This document shows, one piece after another, positions 1 through 8,097 of a stretch of 33,581 nucleotides of DNA. Source of the stretch: Telmatospirillum sp. (lineage in GTDB: Bacteria; Pseudomonadota; Alphaproteobacteria; CACIAM-22H2); NCBI GenBank assembly GCA_020248985.1, contig JADCGL010000036.1:1-33581 (forward strand), in the 5' to 3' direction. The notes under the pieces were generated by a model. It saw only the letters and a program-made list of their open reading frames with translations. It was not told the origin of the DNA and made no database searches. Position 1 is the first letter of the stretch, and each line of letters starts with the position of its first letter. A program made the position numbers and the translations under genes.

Positions 1-885
1 GCCGTACTGGCCCATGCCGCCCCAGGCGAAAACGAGTTCGATCAAAGACGAGGTGCCGACGAGGCCTGTGAGCTCGGTGCCCGCGAAGGTGAGCAGCGGC
101 ACGGCACTGTTGCGCCGCACAATGGCGCGAATGTCACGTTCCGGCAGGCCCGAAGCGCGCGCATAGCGCACATAGTCCGACGCCAACACGTCGATCGCGA
201 TGGCGCGTGCCTGTTTGAGCATGGGTGCAGCCGCAATGATCGTGATGCAGGCGACCGGCAACACAAGCTGCGCCACGGCCGAGCCCAGCGCATCCGGATC
301 GGCCGCAAGAAGCGCATCGATCACGTAGCTGCCGGTTACGTGCGGGGGTGCGTCGATCATCAGGCTGAGCCGGCCCATCGGCGGCGGCGCCCAGCCCAGC
401 AGATAGAAGAACACGAAGATCGCGAGCAGACCGAGCCAATAGGTCGGGATCGAAAAGCCGAGCAGCGACACGAGCCGGCTGATCTGGTCGAAGCGCCCGT
501 CGGGCCGGAACGCCGCCGCAATGCCGGCCGGAATGCCGATCGCGGCCGCAAGCCCGACGCCGAGCAGCAGCAATTCGAGCGTGACCGGCACGCGTCGCCA
601 CAGATCGTCGAGTACCGGGCGGCTGTTGAGCCACGAGCGGCCGAGATCGCCGGTCGCCACCTTGGCGATGTAGATCGCGAATTGCTCGAGAACCGGCCGG
701 TCGAGGCCGAGTTCGGCGCGCACCTCGGCGATCTGGCCGGCCGACGCCGTCGGACCTGCCAGCATCGCCACCGGGTCCTGGTCGCCGATGCGCACCAGCA
801 GAAACGTGACCAGCAGCACGCCGAACAGGATCGGCCCGATCAGCAGGATGCGGCGATAGAGAAAGCGGCGAAGCTGGACCGTCAT
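1..885 (-). CDS. Peptide/nickel-type ABC transporter permease (DppB-like), 3' end missing
   Basis: An inner-membrane permease subunit of an ABC importer for peptides or similar solutes. The reading frame opens at ATG 885 and stays open to the contig edge, giving 295 codons without a stop, so the C-terminus is missing. The N-terminus has the DppB hallmark: a first membrane segment followed by a periplasmic stretch with GDQDPVAML. Further membrane segments follow, then an EAA-type cytoplasmic loop (YVRYARASGLPERDIRAIV) that contacts the ATPase. It starts 4 bases after the stop of the binding-protein gene, so the two are almost certainly cotranscribed. A second permease and ATPases would be expected beyond the window. 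Confidence 0.9.
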   Translation of the reverse strand, partial: MTVQLRRFLYRRILLIGPILFGVLLVTFLLVRIGDQDPVAMLAGPTASAGQIAEVRAELGLDRPVLEQFAIYIAKVATGDLGRSWLNSRPVLDDLWRRVPVTLELLLLGVGLAAAIGIPAGIAAAFRPDGRFDQISRLVSLLGFSIPTYWLGLLAIFVFFYLLGWAPPPMGRLSLMIDAPPHVTGSYVIDALLAADPDALGSAVAQLVLPVACITIIAAAPMLKQARAIAIDVLASDYVRYARASGLPERDIRAIVRRNSAVPLLTFAGTELTGLVGTSSLIELVFAWGGMGQYG

Positions 886-889
886 CGCA

Positions 890-2479
890 TCATGTACGCA
901 CGGCCTGCAGATCGACCCACCGTTCGTGCAGGTCGGGCTGCCAGATCCAGCCGCGGATGTTCGGCGCCATCGCCTCGAACGTGCCGGGATACATGGTCAT
1001 CAGCCACGTCGCGTCGGTCGTGTGGATGCGCTGCGCTTCGCGCACAAGCTCGAGCCGCTTGGCGGGATTCTGTTCGACGAGCGCTTGGTCGACGATCGAA
1101 TCGAAGGCGGGATTGCGGTAGTCGTTGCGGTTCGAAGCGCCCTCGCTGTGCGCGTTGAGATAGAGCGTGTACACCGGGTCCATCACGATCGGATTGTCCA
1201 TGAAGGTGAAGAACGGCAGATCGCGCCGGTTGGGCGCCGTGCGCGCGCGCATGTCGGAGTCCGATATCTTCTTCAATTCGAGCGTGATGCCCGCACGCGC
1301 AAGCTGGCTGCGCAGCTGGACCGCGACGGCCTCCTCCCACCAGAAGATTTCCGAGAATTCGAGCGTGGAGGTCACACCGTTCGGCTTGCCGGCTTCGGCG
1401 AGCAGCGCTTTGGCGCGCTCGACATTGGTCGAGAATACCCAGGCCGATGCGTCGTGGCCTTCGATGGCCGGCGGCACGATCGACTTGGCTTGCGTGCCCA
1501 GCCCCTCGAATACCGCCTTGTTGATCGCGTCGTAGTCGGCAGCATAGAGCAGCGCTTGGCGGATGCGCCGGTCGCCGAACGGCTCGAAGCGCGGCGTCAT
1601 GCGCACCGAAGCGTGGCCCGTGCCCTCTTCGCCTTCGACGTGTACGCGCCGGTCGCGCTGCAATTCGACGATCTGGCGCTGCGTGAGCTCCTCCGTCCAC
1701 TGCGCTTGGCCTGCGCGCATCAGCGCCACGCGGTTGGCGGCCGACGGCACTTCGCGATAGATCACGCGCTCGAAATGCGGCTTGCCGCGGAAATAGTTAG
1801 GATTGGCGACGTAGACCGCTTCCTGGTTGGGCCGCAGCGCTTGCAGGTGGTAGGGGCCGAAGCCCGCCGTGTTGCTCTCGAGGAAGCGCAGCGCCCATGG
1901 ATCGTCGGCGGTCGCGTTCTGCTTCATAACGGTCGAATCGTAGATCGACGGCGTGTAGAGCGTAAGGGCGCGCAGGAAGATCGTGTTCGGCCCAGAAAGA
2001 TTGAAGCGCACCTCGTAGCGCGACACAGCTTCGACGCTCGTGACCGACGACACGCGCGCGATGAACGCGCCTGTGCGGTTCTGCGCGATCGACTTGCGCC
2101 AGCCCCAGACGACGTCTTCCGACGTCAGTTCGTTGCCGAAATAGCTTTTCACGCCCTGGCGCAGCTTGAAAATCCAGGTCTTGCCGTCTTCCGACACGCG
2201 CCACGATTCCGCCAGATGCGGCTCGACCTTGCTGCCGTCGATGCGGATGCGGCCGTCGGCGCCGCTGGCGACCGCGTAGCGCGTGAGGCCTTCGTAGGTC
2301 TGCACAACGACGTTCTGCGTGTTCGGGCGCAACGCATCGCCGTCGAAACCGCCCGGCGTGCGCGTGGCTGCGAGCACAAGCGTGGGTACGGCCTGTGCGT
2401 CGGCGCGGCGCCAGATCGTGGCCGCCCCCAAAGCACCCAGCGAGCCCAAAGCGAATTGGCGGCGTGCGATCTTGGTCAT
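890..2479 (-). CDS. ABC transporter substrate-binding protein, family 5 (peptide/nickel/opine type)
   Basis: Periplasmic solute-binding protein of 529 residues that delivers ligand to the DppB-like permease encoded just downstream. The N-terminus MTKIARRQFALGSLGALGAA carries a twin-arginine pair and a hydrophobic stretch ending near RRADAQA, typical of Tat-exported proteins. The body matches family 5 binding proteins (SBP_bac_5): an LAESWRVSEDGKTWIFKLR segment near residue 100, then FSYxx-like and YRNPAFDSIVDQAL-type segments late in the protein. The frame is open further upstream, but ATG 2479 is preceded by a GGAG ribosome site and begins a proper signal peptide. The ligand cannot be read from sequence. 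The 529-residue length is normal for the family. Confidence 0.93.
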   Translation of the reverse strand: MTKIARRQFALGSLGALGAATIWRRADAQAVPTLVLAATRTPGGFDGDALRPNTQNVVVQTYEGLTRYAVASGADGRIRIDGSKVEPHLAESWRVSEDGKTWIFKLRQGVKSYFGNELTSEDVVWGWRKSIAQNRTGAFIARVSSVTSVEAVSRYEVRFNLSGPNTIFLRALTLYTPSIYDSTVMKQNATADDPWALRFLESNTAGFGPYHLQALRPNQEAVYVANPNYFRGKPHFERVIYREVPSAANRVALMRAGQAQWTEELTQRQIVELQRDRRVHVEGEEGTGHASVRMTPRFEPFGDRRIRQALLYAADYDAINKAVFEGLGTQAKSIVPPAIEGHDASAWVFSTNVERAKALLAEAGKPNGVTSTLEFSEIFWWEEAVAVQLRSQLARAGITLELKKISDSDMRARTAPNRRDLPFFTFMDNPIVMDPVYTLYLNAHSEGASNRNDYRNPAFDSIVDQALVEQNPAKRLELVREAQRIHTTDATWLMTMYPGTFEAMAPNIRGWIWQPDLHERWVDLQAVRT

Positions 2480-2510
2480 GGGGCGGTCTCCGAAGGTTCG
2501 AGAGAAAAGG

Positions 2511-3236
2511 TCAAAGCGGTTTGGCGGCAAGCGGAACGCGGAATTCGGGGCGAATTTCCTCGAGCAGATTCTGCACGCGATAGCCGTGGCCGATCGTGCG
2601 GCCGAGCGTGGGATCGGCGAGTTCGATGCGCCAGTCGCTGCCGAACCCGACCGATTTGTCGACGCTAACATAGGTGCCGCAGAAGATCGCGAAATCCCGG
2701 GCGGGCAGCGAGCCCGTGCGCATGCGCACGATGTCGAGCAGTTCTTCCGGCCGCTTGAAAACATCTACGCCGCAGTCCTGGTAGAGCCGCCCATCGACCC
2801 AGCTGCGCAGTCGGCAGGAGTCCCAATGGGCGGCGATCTCGTCGAAGCGCCACAGGGTCGGCGCCAGCACGTTGGCACAGGCCTGTTTCGACCACAGGAT
2901 CGAAACCTTTTCGAGGGTGCGGTCGGTATGGTCGGAGCCGACGCCGACATAAAGCGTGTCGGTCATCAACAGCACGATTTCGACTTCGCCCGAGGTGCGG
3001 TCGCCCTGCACGGCGATCGCGTCGGATGTGGTGATCACTTCGGGCGAAAGCGGATAGATGCGCGGGGCCGGAATATCGAACGCGATTTTGACGCCGATAT
3101 GCGCCACTTCTTCCTGGTGGGCGCGCGCGCTCTCAGGATTGCGCGTGGCGGAGCCGAGATTGTAGAGGCGCCGTACCTCAATTTCGGCGCTGCGCGTTCC
3201 GACACGCTCGGCAAGCTCCAGCTTCAGTCGCGCCAC
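2511..3236 (-). CDS. DUF2848 family protein
   Basis: A 241-residue soluble protein of the DUF2848 family, distantly related to the fumarylacetoacetate hydrolase fold. Its biochemical role is unknown. Segments that fit the family are the N-terminal VRRLYNLGSATRNPESARAH, the central ITTSDAIAVQGDRTSGEVEI and the C-terminal LADPTLGRTIGHGYRVQNL. It starts at GTG 3236 behind an AGGGGGGA ribosome site; the overlapping ATG at 3238 is in another frame. It is the first gene of a unit with the peptide-binding protein (31-base gap) and permease. Genes of this family are commonly found beside peptide-type ABC transporters, so it may process the imported ligand (inference). Confidence 0.82.
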   Translation of the reverse strand: MARLKLELAERVGTRSAEIEVRRLYNLGSATRNPESARAHQEEVAHIGVKIAFDIPAPRIYPLSPEVITTSDAIAVQGDRTSGEVEIVLLMTDTLYVGVGSDHTDRTLEKVSILWSKQACANVLAPTLWRFDEIAAHWDSCRLRSWVDGRLYQDCGVDVFKRPEELLDIVRMRTGSLPARDFAIFCGTYVSVDKSVGFGSDWRIELADPTLGRTIGHGYRVQNLLEEIRPEFRVPLAAKPL

Positions 3237-3294
3237 ATTCCCCCCTTTTCGGTCCGAGGCACGCGTTTTGCCCCATTTGACCTATTGATATCTC

Positions 3295-3324
3295 ATTGTG
3301 GGGATTGGAGCGCGCTCCTGTCAA
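3295..3324 (-). promoter_or_regulatory. Sigma-70 promoter with a 12-bp palindrome in the spacer, for the DUF2848/peptide ABC operon
   Basis: On the minus strand a perfect TTGACA (3319-3324) and CACAAT (3295-3300) are separated by 18 bases. The spacer contains the perfect palindrome GGAGCGCGCTCC (3307-3318). Transcription would start near 3288, about 50 bases before the GTG start at 3236. A palindrome between -35 and -10 is the standard place for a repressor operator. It could alternatively form a small stem ending the upstream fghA transcript, but no T-run follows it. Confidence 0.6.
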
Positions 3325-3349
3325 GATGCCGCGGCGAAACCCATCCGAA

Positions 3350-4183
3350 TCAGAGATGACGCTTGTGATGGGCCAGATGGTCCGCAACGAAGCTTTGGAT
3401 GAAGAAATAGCCGTGGTCGTAGCCCGCATGGCGGCGCAGTGCCAGCTTCTGGCCGCTTGTTTTGGCTGCATCCTCGAGCAGTTCCGGGCGCAATTGTTCG
3501 ACAAGGAACTTGTCGGCGAGCCCTTGATCGACAAGGATCTCGCGCGCAAAAGGCTTGGCGCGCATCAATTCGCATGCGTCGTAGGCCGCCCACGTCGCGC
3601 GATCTGGCCCGAGATAGCCGCCAAATGCTTTGTGGCCCCACGGGCATTGCGTGGGGGCTGCGATCGGCGCAAAGGCCGAACAGCTGCGGAAACGATCGGG
3701 CCGCCGCAGCGCGGCCACAAGGGCCCCATGCCCGCCCATCGAATGGCCCATAACGCCGATGCGCGCGGAATCGACCGGAAACTGCGATGCGACGAGATTC
3801 GGCAGTTCGTCCACGACATAACTGAACATGCGGTAATGCGCCTGAAACGGTGCTTGAGTCGCATCGACGTAGAAACCCGCCCCTTGGCCGAAATCCCAGC
3901 TTTCGCGGTCGCCGGGCAGCACGGGTTCGCGCGGGCTCGTGTCGGGCATCACGAGCACGAGCCCGAGTTCGGCCGCAATGCGCTGGGCCCCGGCCTTGAT
4001 CGCGAAGGTTTCCTCAGTGCAGGTAAGGCCTGCAAGCGCCAACACGGCCGGCAGTTTCGCGCCTGCCGCATGTGCCGGCACGAATACGGCAAACCGCATG
4101 GGGCCCGCGCATGCGGCCGAGGCGTGGCGGTAGAACCCTTGCGTGCCGCCGAAGCAAGCATGCGTTGCAAGCGTTTCCATCAT
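3350..4183 (-). CDS. fghA: S-formylglutathione hydrolase
   Basis: Cytosolic esterase that hydrolyses S-formylglutathione to formate and glutathione, the second step of glutathione-dependent formaldehyde detoxification. The 277-residue protein is an alpha/beta hydrolase of the esterase D family. It has the N-terminal HACFGGTQGFYRH signature, the nucleophile motif GHSMGG (Ser148), DQGLADKFL (probable catalytic Asp224) and GYDHGY (His257). Length is normal. It starts 3 bases after the adhC stop. Two ATG codons lie in tandem (4183 and 4180); the second gives the usual family start MET and better spacing from GAGG. It is the last gene of the ABC-isomerase-adhC-fghA operon. Confidence 0.96.
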   Translation of the reverse strand: MMETLATHACFGGTQGFYRHASAACAGPMRFAVFVPAHAAGAKLPAVLALAGLTCTEETFAIKAGAQRIAAELGLVLVMPDTSPREPVLPGDRESWDFGQGAGFYVDATQAPFQAHYRMFSYVVDELPNLVASQFPVDSARIGVMGHSMGGHGALVAALRRPDRFRSCSAFAPIAAPTQCPWGHKAFGGYLGPDRATWAAYDACELMRAKPFAREILVDQGLADKFLVEQLRPELLEDAAKTSGQKLALRRHAGYDHGYFFIQSFVADHLAHHKRHL

Positions 4184-4186
4184 GCC

Positions 4187-5296
4187 TCAGTACGTCAGAA
4201 CGGTGCGGATCGAACTGCCGCTGCGCATCAGATCGAACCCTTCGTTGATCTTGTCGTGCGGCAGCACATGGGTGATCAAATCGTCGATGTTTATCTTGCC
4301 GTCCATGTACCAGTCGACGATGCGCGGCACTTGGGTGCGGCCGCGCACGCCGCCAAACGCAGTTCCCTTCCACACACGCCCGGTCACGAGCTGGAAGGGC
4401 CGCGTCGCGATTTCCTGGCCCGCACCGGCAACGCCGACGATGACCGAGACGCCCCAGCCGCGATGGCAGCATTCGAGCGCCTGGCGCATCAGCGTGGTGT
4501 TGCCCACGCATTCAAAGCTGTAGTCGGCCCCGCCTTTGGTGAGTTCGACGAGATGGGCCACAAGATCGCCTTTGAGGTCCTTCGGATTGACAAAATGCGT
4601 CATGCCGAATTTGCGCGCGATCGCCTCGCGCGCGGGGTTGATGTCCACGCCCACGATCATGTCGGCACCCGCCATGCGGGCCCCCTGCAGCACATTGAGC
4701 CCAATGCCGCCGAGGCCGAACACGACGACATTCGCCCCCGCCTCGACCTTCGCCGTATGCAGCACCGCACCGATACCGGTCGTCACACCGCAGCCGATAT
4801 AACAAACCTTGTCGAACGGCGCGTCCTTGCGGATCTTTGCGAGCGCGATCTCGGGCAAAACCGTGAAATTGGCGAAGGTCGAACAGCCCATGTAATGCAG
4901 CACCGGCGCGCTGTTGCACGAAAAGCGGCTGGTCCCGTCCGGCATCACGCCCTTGCCTTGCGTGGCGCGGATTGCGGTGCACAGATTGGATTTCTGGCTG
5001 AGGCAGGTTTTGCATTGGCGGCATTCGGGCGTGTAGAGCGGAATCACATGGTCACCCTTCTGCAGCGTCGTAACGCCTTTGCCGACATCGACGACGATCC
5101 CCGCCCCTTCGTGGCCGAGCACGACCGGAAACATCCCCTCGGGGTCGGCGCCCGAGAGCGTGTATTCGTCCGTATGGCAAATGCCGGTCGCTTTGATCTC
5201 GACCAGCACTTCGCCCTCTTTCGGACCCTCGAGATCGATCGTCTCGAGCACGAGCGGCGATTTGGCTTTGTAGGCGACGGCGGCGCGAACCTTCAT
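4187..5296 (-). CDS. adhC: S-(hydroxymethyl)glutathione dehydrogenase / class III alcohol dehydrogenase
   Basis: NAD-dependent zinc enzyme (369 residues) that oxidises S-hydroxymethylglutathione, the spontaneous adduct of formaldehyde and glutathione, to S-formylglutathione for the hydrolase encoded next. Catalytic zinc ligands are Cys40 (ATGICHTDEY), His62 (GHEGAG) and Cys169 (YIGCGVTTG). The structural zinc site is Cys92, Cys95, Cys98 and Cys106. The Rossmann motif is FGLGGIGLN near 193-201. The segment SRFSCNSAPVLHYMGCSTFA is characteristic of class III enzymes. ATG 5296 overlaps the upstream stop codon (ATGA) and has a GGGGAG ribosome site, so translation is probably coupled to the isomerase-like gene. 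The same enzyme is named frmA in enterobacteria. Confidence 0.97.
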   Translation of the reverse strand: MKVRAAVAYKAKSPLVLETIDLEGPKEGEVLVEIKATGICHTDEYTLSGADPEGMFPVVLGHEGAGIVVDVGKGVTTLQKGDHVIPLYTPECRQCKTCLSQKSNLCTAIRATQGKGVMPDGTSRFSCNSAPVLHYMGCSTFANFTVLPEIALAKIRKDAPFDKVCYIGCGVTTGIGAVLHTAKVEAGANVVVFGLGGIGLNVLQGARMAGADMIVGVDINPAREAIARKFGMTHFVNPKDLKGDLVAHLVELTKGGADYSFECVGNTTLMRQALECCHRGWGVSVIVGVAGAGQEIATRPFQLVTGRVWKGTAFGGVRGRTQVPRIVDWYMDGKINIDDLITHVLPHDKINEGFDLMRSGSSIRTVLTY

Positions 5297-6342
5297 GTGT
5301 TTTTCTCCCCTGTCTTTTTGTGCCCCGCGACTTCAGCGCAGGCAGCTTTCCATTCCGCGCGCAGCCAGCGGGCGCACGCGACATTGTCGTCGAAGATCGA
5401 ATAGCCCTGGCCCGCACCGTAATCGATGTTCGGGATGTGCTCGCAGGAAATCTGGCCGAGCAGCGCTTTTGGATCGCGCGCGCGATGGCGCAGCAGGTCG
5501 CGCATCGTGCGTTTCCAGGGCTCGAGTTTTTCGCCATCCCATTCCGCGTGGTAGGCGCCGGGTGCGGGCTTCACGAACGGATACTGGATGCCGCGCCCGA
5601 AACTGCCGTCGGGATGGCGCGCGCGGATGTTTTTCGGGTTCGCCGGCACGGCCGCACGCGCATGCGCATGGTGCACCCAACCCGCTTCGATCCAGCGCAT
5701 CGAAACATTGCCCTCGCGGCTCGGCTCGAGCACAAGCGCGCCGCTTTCGATATCGGCTCGCATGTTCTGCACGTCCTGTTCGGCGGGATTGTCGATCTTG
5801 AAAACGACATGGCTGTGGTCGAGCGTCATGCGGAACGGCACGCCCTTCGCTTCGACCAAAGCCGCCACGCGCGCCACGCGCCCGAAGTGCTCGGACCACA
5901 TATTCACATGCACCTCAAAGCACGGCACCACGCCGTGGCGCATGGCGAAGTCGTGGGCCCACAGATAGAAATCGGCGACTTCGCCGTCGCTGAGCTCGTG
6001 CCCGTCCTCATGGCAGGTCAGAAGCTGCACATTGTGCACGCGGCTGCCGAGCAGCCGGGCTTTGACGATGTTCTGCTCAAACAAGGCTTCGTCGCGACCG
6101 CGCACATAGAACCAGCCGCCCGCAAGCACCGGCAGATCGCAGGCTTCGCTTGCTTTCAGAAGCGCGCGAAACTCATCGTCGGGCGGCGTGCGGTCGATAT
6201 AGTCGAACACGCCCGCATCCTTGACCATGCGCACTTTCGTCGCGATGTCGGGGATCGCGGCGTCGCTGTGCGTGGCACCGCCGCCGGTGCAGCCGACCTT
6301 GAGATCGTCGATTTCGTCCAGTTCTGCCCCCTGCCCCCGCAA
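5293..6342 (-). CDS. Sugar phosphate isomerase/epimerase-like TIM-barrel protein
   Basis: A cytosolic protein of about 349 residues that fits the xylose isomerase-like TIM-barrel family (AP endonuclease 2 superfamily). Probable metal-binding segments are CFEVHVNMWSEH, RMTLDHSHVVFK, a Gly/Ser-rich EPSREGNVSM and the late EISxE-like ISCEHIPN. The substrate is unknown. The longest frame begins at TTG 6342, 12 bases after an in-frame stop, and has only a weak ribosome site. An ATG in the run VRMVKDAG could be the real start but would remove the first barrel strand. Its position between an ABC importer and the formaldehyde-oxidising pair suggests it acts on the imported substrate upstream of formaldehyde release (inference). 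Confidence 0.8.
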   Translation of the reverse strand: MRGQGAELDEIDDLKVGCTGGGATHSDAAIPDIATKVRMVKDAGVFDYIDRTPPDDEFRALLKASEACDLPVLAGGWFYVRGRDEALFEQNIVKARLLGSRVHNVQLLTCHEDGHELSDGEVADFYLWAHDFAMRHGVVPCFEVHVNMWSEHFGRVARVAALVEAKGVPFRMTLDHSHVVFKIDNPAEQDVQNMRADIESGALVLEPSREGNVSMRWIEAGWVHHAHARAAVPANPKNIRARHPDGSFGRGIQYPFVKPAPGAYHAEWDGEKLEPWKRTMRDLLRHRARDPKALLGQISCEHIPNIDYGAGQGYSIFDDNVACARWLRAEWKAACAEVAGHKKTGEKNT

Positions 6343-6408
6343 CGCATCCAGCTTTTAGCATCGAATGTGCAGGAAATCGACAGGCGGGTTCGGCCCGCGT
6401 GCGCGGCC

Positions 6409-7257
6409 TCAAGCCGCCTTGTGGCCGTAGGCTTTGAGCACGAGCTTTTCGGCGAGGGTCACGAAGCCGAACAGCGTGAGCCCGATCGCGCACAGCACCG
6501 CGATCGCGGCGAGGATCGTCGTCGTCTCGGCCATCGACGAGGCGAACATGATGAGATAGCCGAGCCCCTTGTTGGCGGTAATGAACTCGCCCACCACGAC
6601 GCCGATGATCGCGAAAGTGATCGCGATCTTCATGCCTGAGAAAACGTGCGGCAGCGCATAGGGGAAACGCACCGCCCAGAAAATCTGCCAGTTCGATGCG
6701 GTGAGGCCGCGGCACAAGCGCAGCATGTCGCCGGGCACGTTGGTAAGGCCCGTAATCGTCGCGATCACGACCGGGAAGAACGAGATGAACACCGCGAAGG
6801 TCAGGCGGCTCTCCGCACCGATGCCGAGCCACACGATGAACAACGGCGCCAACGCGATCTTGGGGATGAGCTGGAAAAAGACGATATTCGGATAGAGGGC
6901 GGCCCGCAGCCAACTCGAATAGACGAGGCTGGCCGCGAGTACAATGCCGAGCGTGGTGGCGATGGCAAAGCCCGCCACCGCTTCGGTCGTGGTCGAGATC
7001 GCGTTGGCATAGAGCAAATTGCGGATCGACCAGATGCGCTCGGCAATGTCCGACGGAGCCGGAAGGATCACTTTCGGGATGTTGTTGAAATCGACGGCCG
7101 CCTCCCAGAGCAGCAGCACGGCAAGCGCCGTCAGCACCGGCAGCACGACATGCTTGAACAGCGAAGCGAGCTTCGCTTTGCGCGCGCGCGCGATGCGCGC
7201 CCGGCGACGCGATTCGGCCGGATCTTCGGCGAGTGCGGCCAAGCCGATATCGGTCAT
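6409..7257 (-). CDS. ABC transporter permease (NitT/TauT, SsuC-like)
   Basis: Inner-membrane permease of 282 residues in the family that imports nitrate, taurine, sulfonates, pyrimidine precursors and aromatic acids. About six membrane segments follow a basic N-terminus. The periplasmic motif VILPAPSDIAERIW is typical of the SsuC/TauC group. The cytoplasmic EAA loop corresponds to NVPGDMLRLCRGLTASNWQIFWAVRFPYALPHVFSGMK. ATG 7257 overlaps the ATPase stop (ATGA) and has GGAG ahead of it, so the two are translationally coupled. A longer in-frame extension upstream exists but lies entirely within the ATPase gene and is not the start. Confidence 0.94.
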   Translation of the reverse strand: MTDIGLAALAEDPAESRRRARIARARKAKLASLFKHVVLPVLTALAVLLLWEAAVDFNNIPKVILPAPSDIAERIWSIRNLLYANAISTTTEAVAGFAIATTLGIVLAASLVYSSWLRAALYPNIVFFQLIPKIALAPLFIVWLGIGAESRLTFAVFISFFPVVIATITGLTNVPGDMLRLCRGLTASNWQIFWAVRFPYALPHVFSGMKIAITFAIIGVVVGEFITANKGLGYLIMFASSMAETTTILAAIAVLCAIGLTLFGFVTLAEKLVLKAYGHKAA

Positions 7258-8045
7258 GCCGCACTCCGGCCGCTGCGCGCGTAGCCAGCTTCGATCGTGC
7301 GCTTGAGCATCGCGCAGATTTTGGCGAATTCCGGCGTCTCGACCAGCGCCGGATCGCGCGGCCGTGCGAACCGCACCTGGAAATCGAGGGCAATCGTCGA
7401 AGGTCGGCCGCTCATCACCAGCACGCGGTCTGCCAAGAAAACGGCCTCGCGGATCGAATGGGTCACGAACAGGCCGGTCTTGCGCTGGGTTTCCCAGATT
7501 CGCGCGAGCGCTTCGTTCATTTCGTCGCGCGTGATCGCGTCGAGCGCGCTGAACGGCTCGTCCATCATCAGCAATTCGGGATCGTGGATCAGGGCCCGGC
7601 AAATCGCCACGCGCTGGCGCATGCCGCCCGACAATTCGGACGGGCGCTTGTGCAGAAAATCGCCAAGCCCGACCTGGCCCAGCAAAGCCTCCGCGCGCTC
7701 GCGATATTGGGCGGGATCGCGCTTCATCATGCGGATCGGGAACAGCACGTTTTCGAGCGAGCTCTTCCAGGGCAGCAAGGTCGCATCCTGGAAGATGAGG
7801 CCGAATTCGCGGCGCGGCCCCACGACCGGCCGCCCGGCGATTTCGATGGTGCCGTCGGACGCGGGCTCGAGCCCGGCGCACATCATCAGCAGCGTGGATT
7901 TACCGCAGCCCGAGGGTCCGAGGATCGAGACGAACTGACCTTCGGCAACGTCGAAGGCCACGCGCGCAACCGCTTCGACCTCTGTTGCGCCGGCAACATA
8001 GGTTTTGGCGACGTCGCGCACGCGGATGAAACGCGGATCAGCCAT
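7254..8045 (-). CDS. ABC transporter ATP-binding protein (NitT/TauT, SsuB-like)
   Basis: Cytoplasmic ATPase of 263 residues that powers the adjacent permease. Walker A is GPSGCGKST (43-51), the Q-loop is LIFQDATLLPW, the ABC signature is LSGGMRQRV (138-146), and Walker B is LLMMDEPFSALD (158-169). The switch histidine lies in LFVTHSIREAVFLADR. The DATLLPW sequence after the Q-loop is characteristic of the taurine/sulfonate/nitrate subgroup. ATG 8045 (MADPRF) is chosen because the longer upstream frame is low-complexity Ser/Ala/Arg. No strong ribosome site is visible; the gene follows a GC-rich intercistronic hairpin, so its expression is probably lower than that of the binding protein. Confidence 0.95.
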   Translation of the reverse strand: MADPRFIRVRDVAKTYVAGATEVEAVARVAFDVAEGQFVSILGPSGCGKSTLLMMCAGLEPASDGTIEIAGRPVVGPRREFGLIFQDATLLPWKSSLENVLFPIRMMKRDPAQYRERAEALLGQVGLGDFLHKRPSELSGGMRQRVAICRALIHDPELLMMDEPFSALDAITRDEMNEALARIWETQRKTGLFVTHSIREAVFLADRVLVMSGRPSTIALDFQVRFARPRDPALVETPEFAKICAMLKRTIEAGYARSGRSAA

Positions 8046-8048
8046 GGC

Positions 8049-8088
8049 AAAAGCGGCGGCGGCCCCACCCGATGGTGCAGCCGCCGCC
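8049..8088 (-). terminator. Intercistronic hairpin with short T-run (attenuator) between binding protein and ATPase
   Basis: In the transcript a 9-bp perfect stem GGCGGCGGC/GCCGCCGCC (8080-8088 pairing with 8055-8063) encloses a 16-base loop and is followed by GCTTTT. It lies between the stop of the binding-protein gene (8098) and the ATPase start (8045). The short T-run suggests partial termination. Such structures also protect the 3' end of binding-protein mRNA, giving more binding protein than transporter. Confidence 0.55.
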
Positions 8089-8097
8089 TTGTCCGAA

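Noticed and set aside
3296-5404. Long plus-strand open frame of 702 codons
   Set aside because: It runs antisense to fghA and adhC, which have complete catalytic motifs. High GC with strong third-position bias opens the opposite frames.
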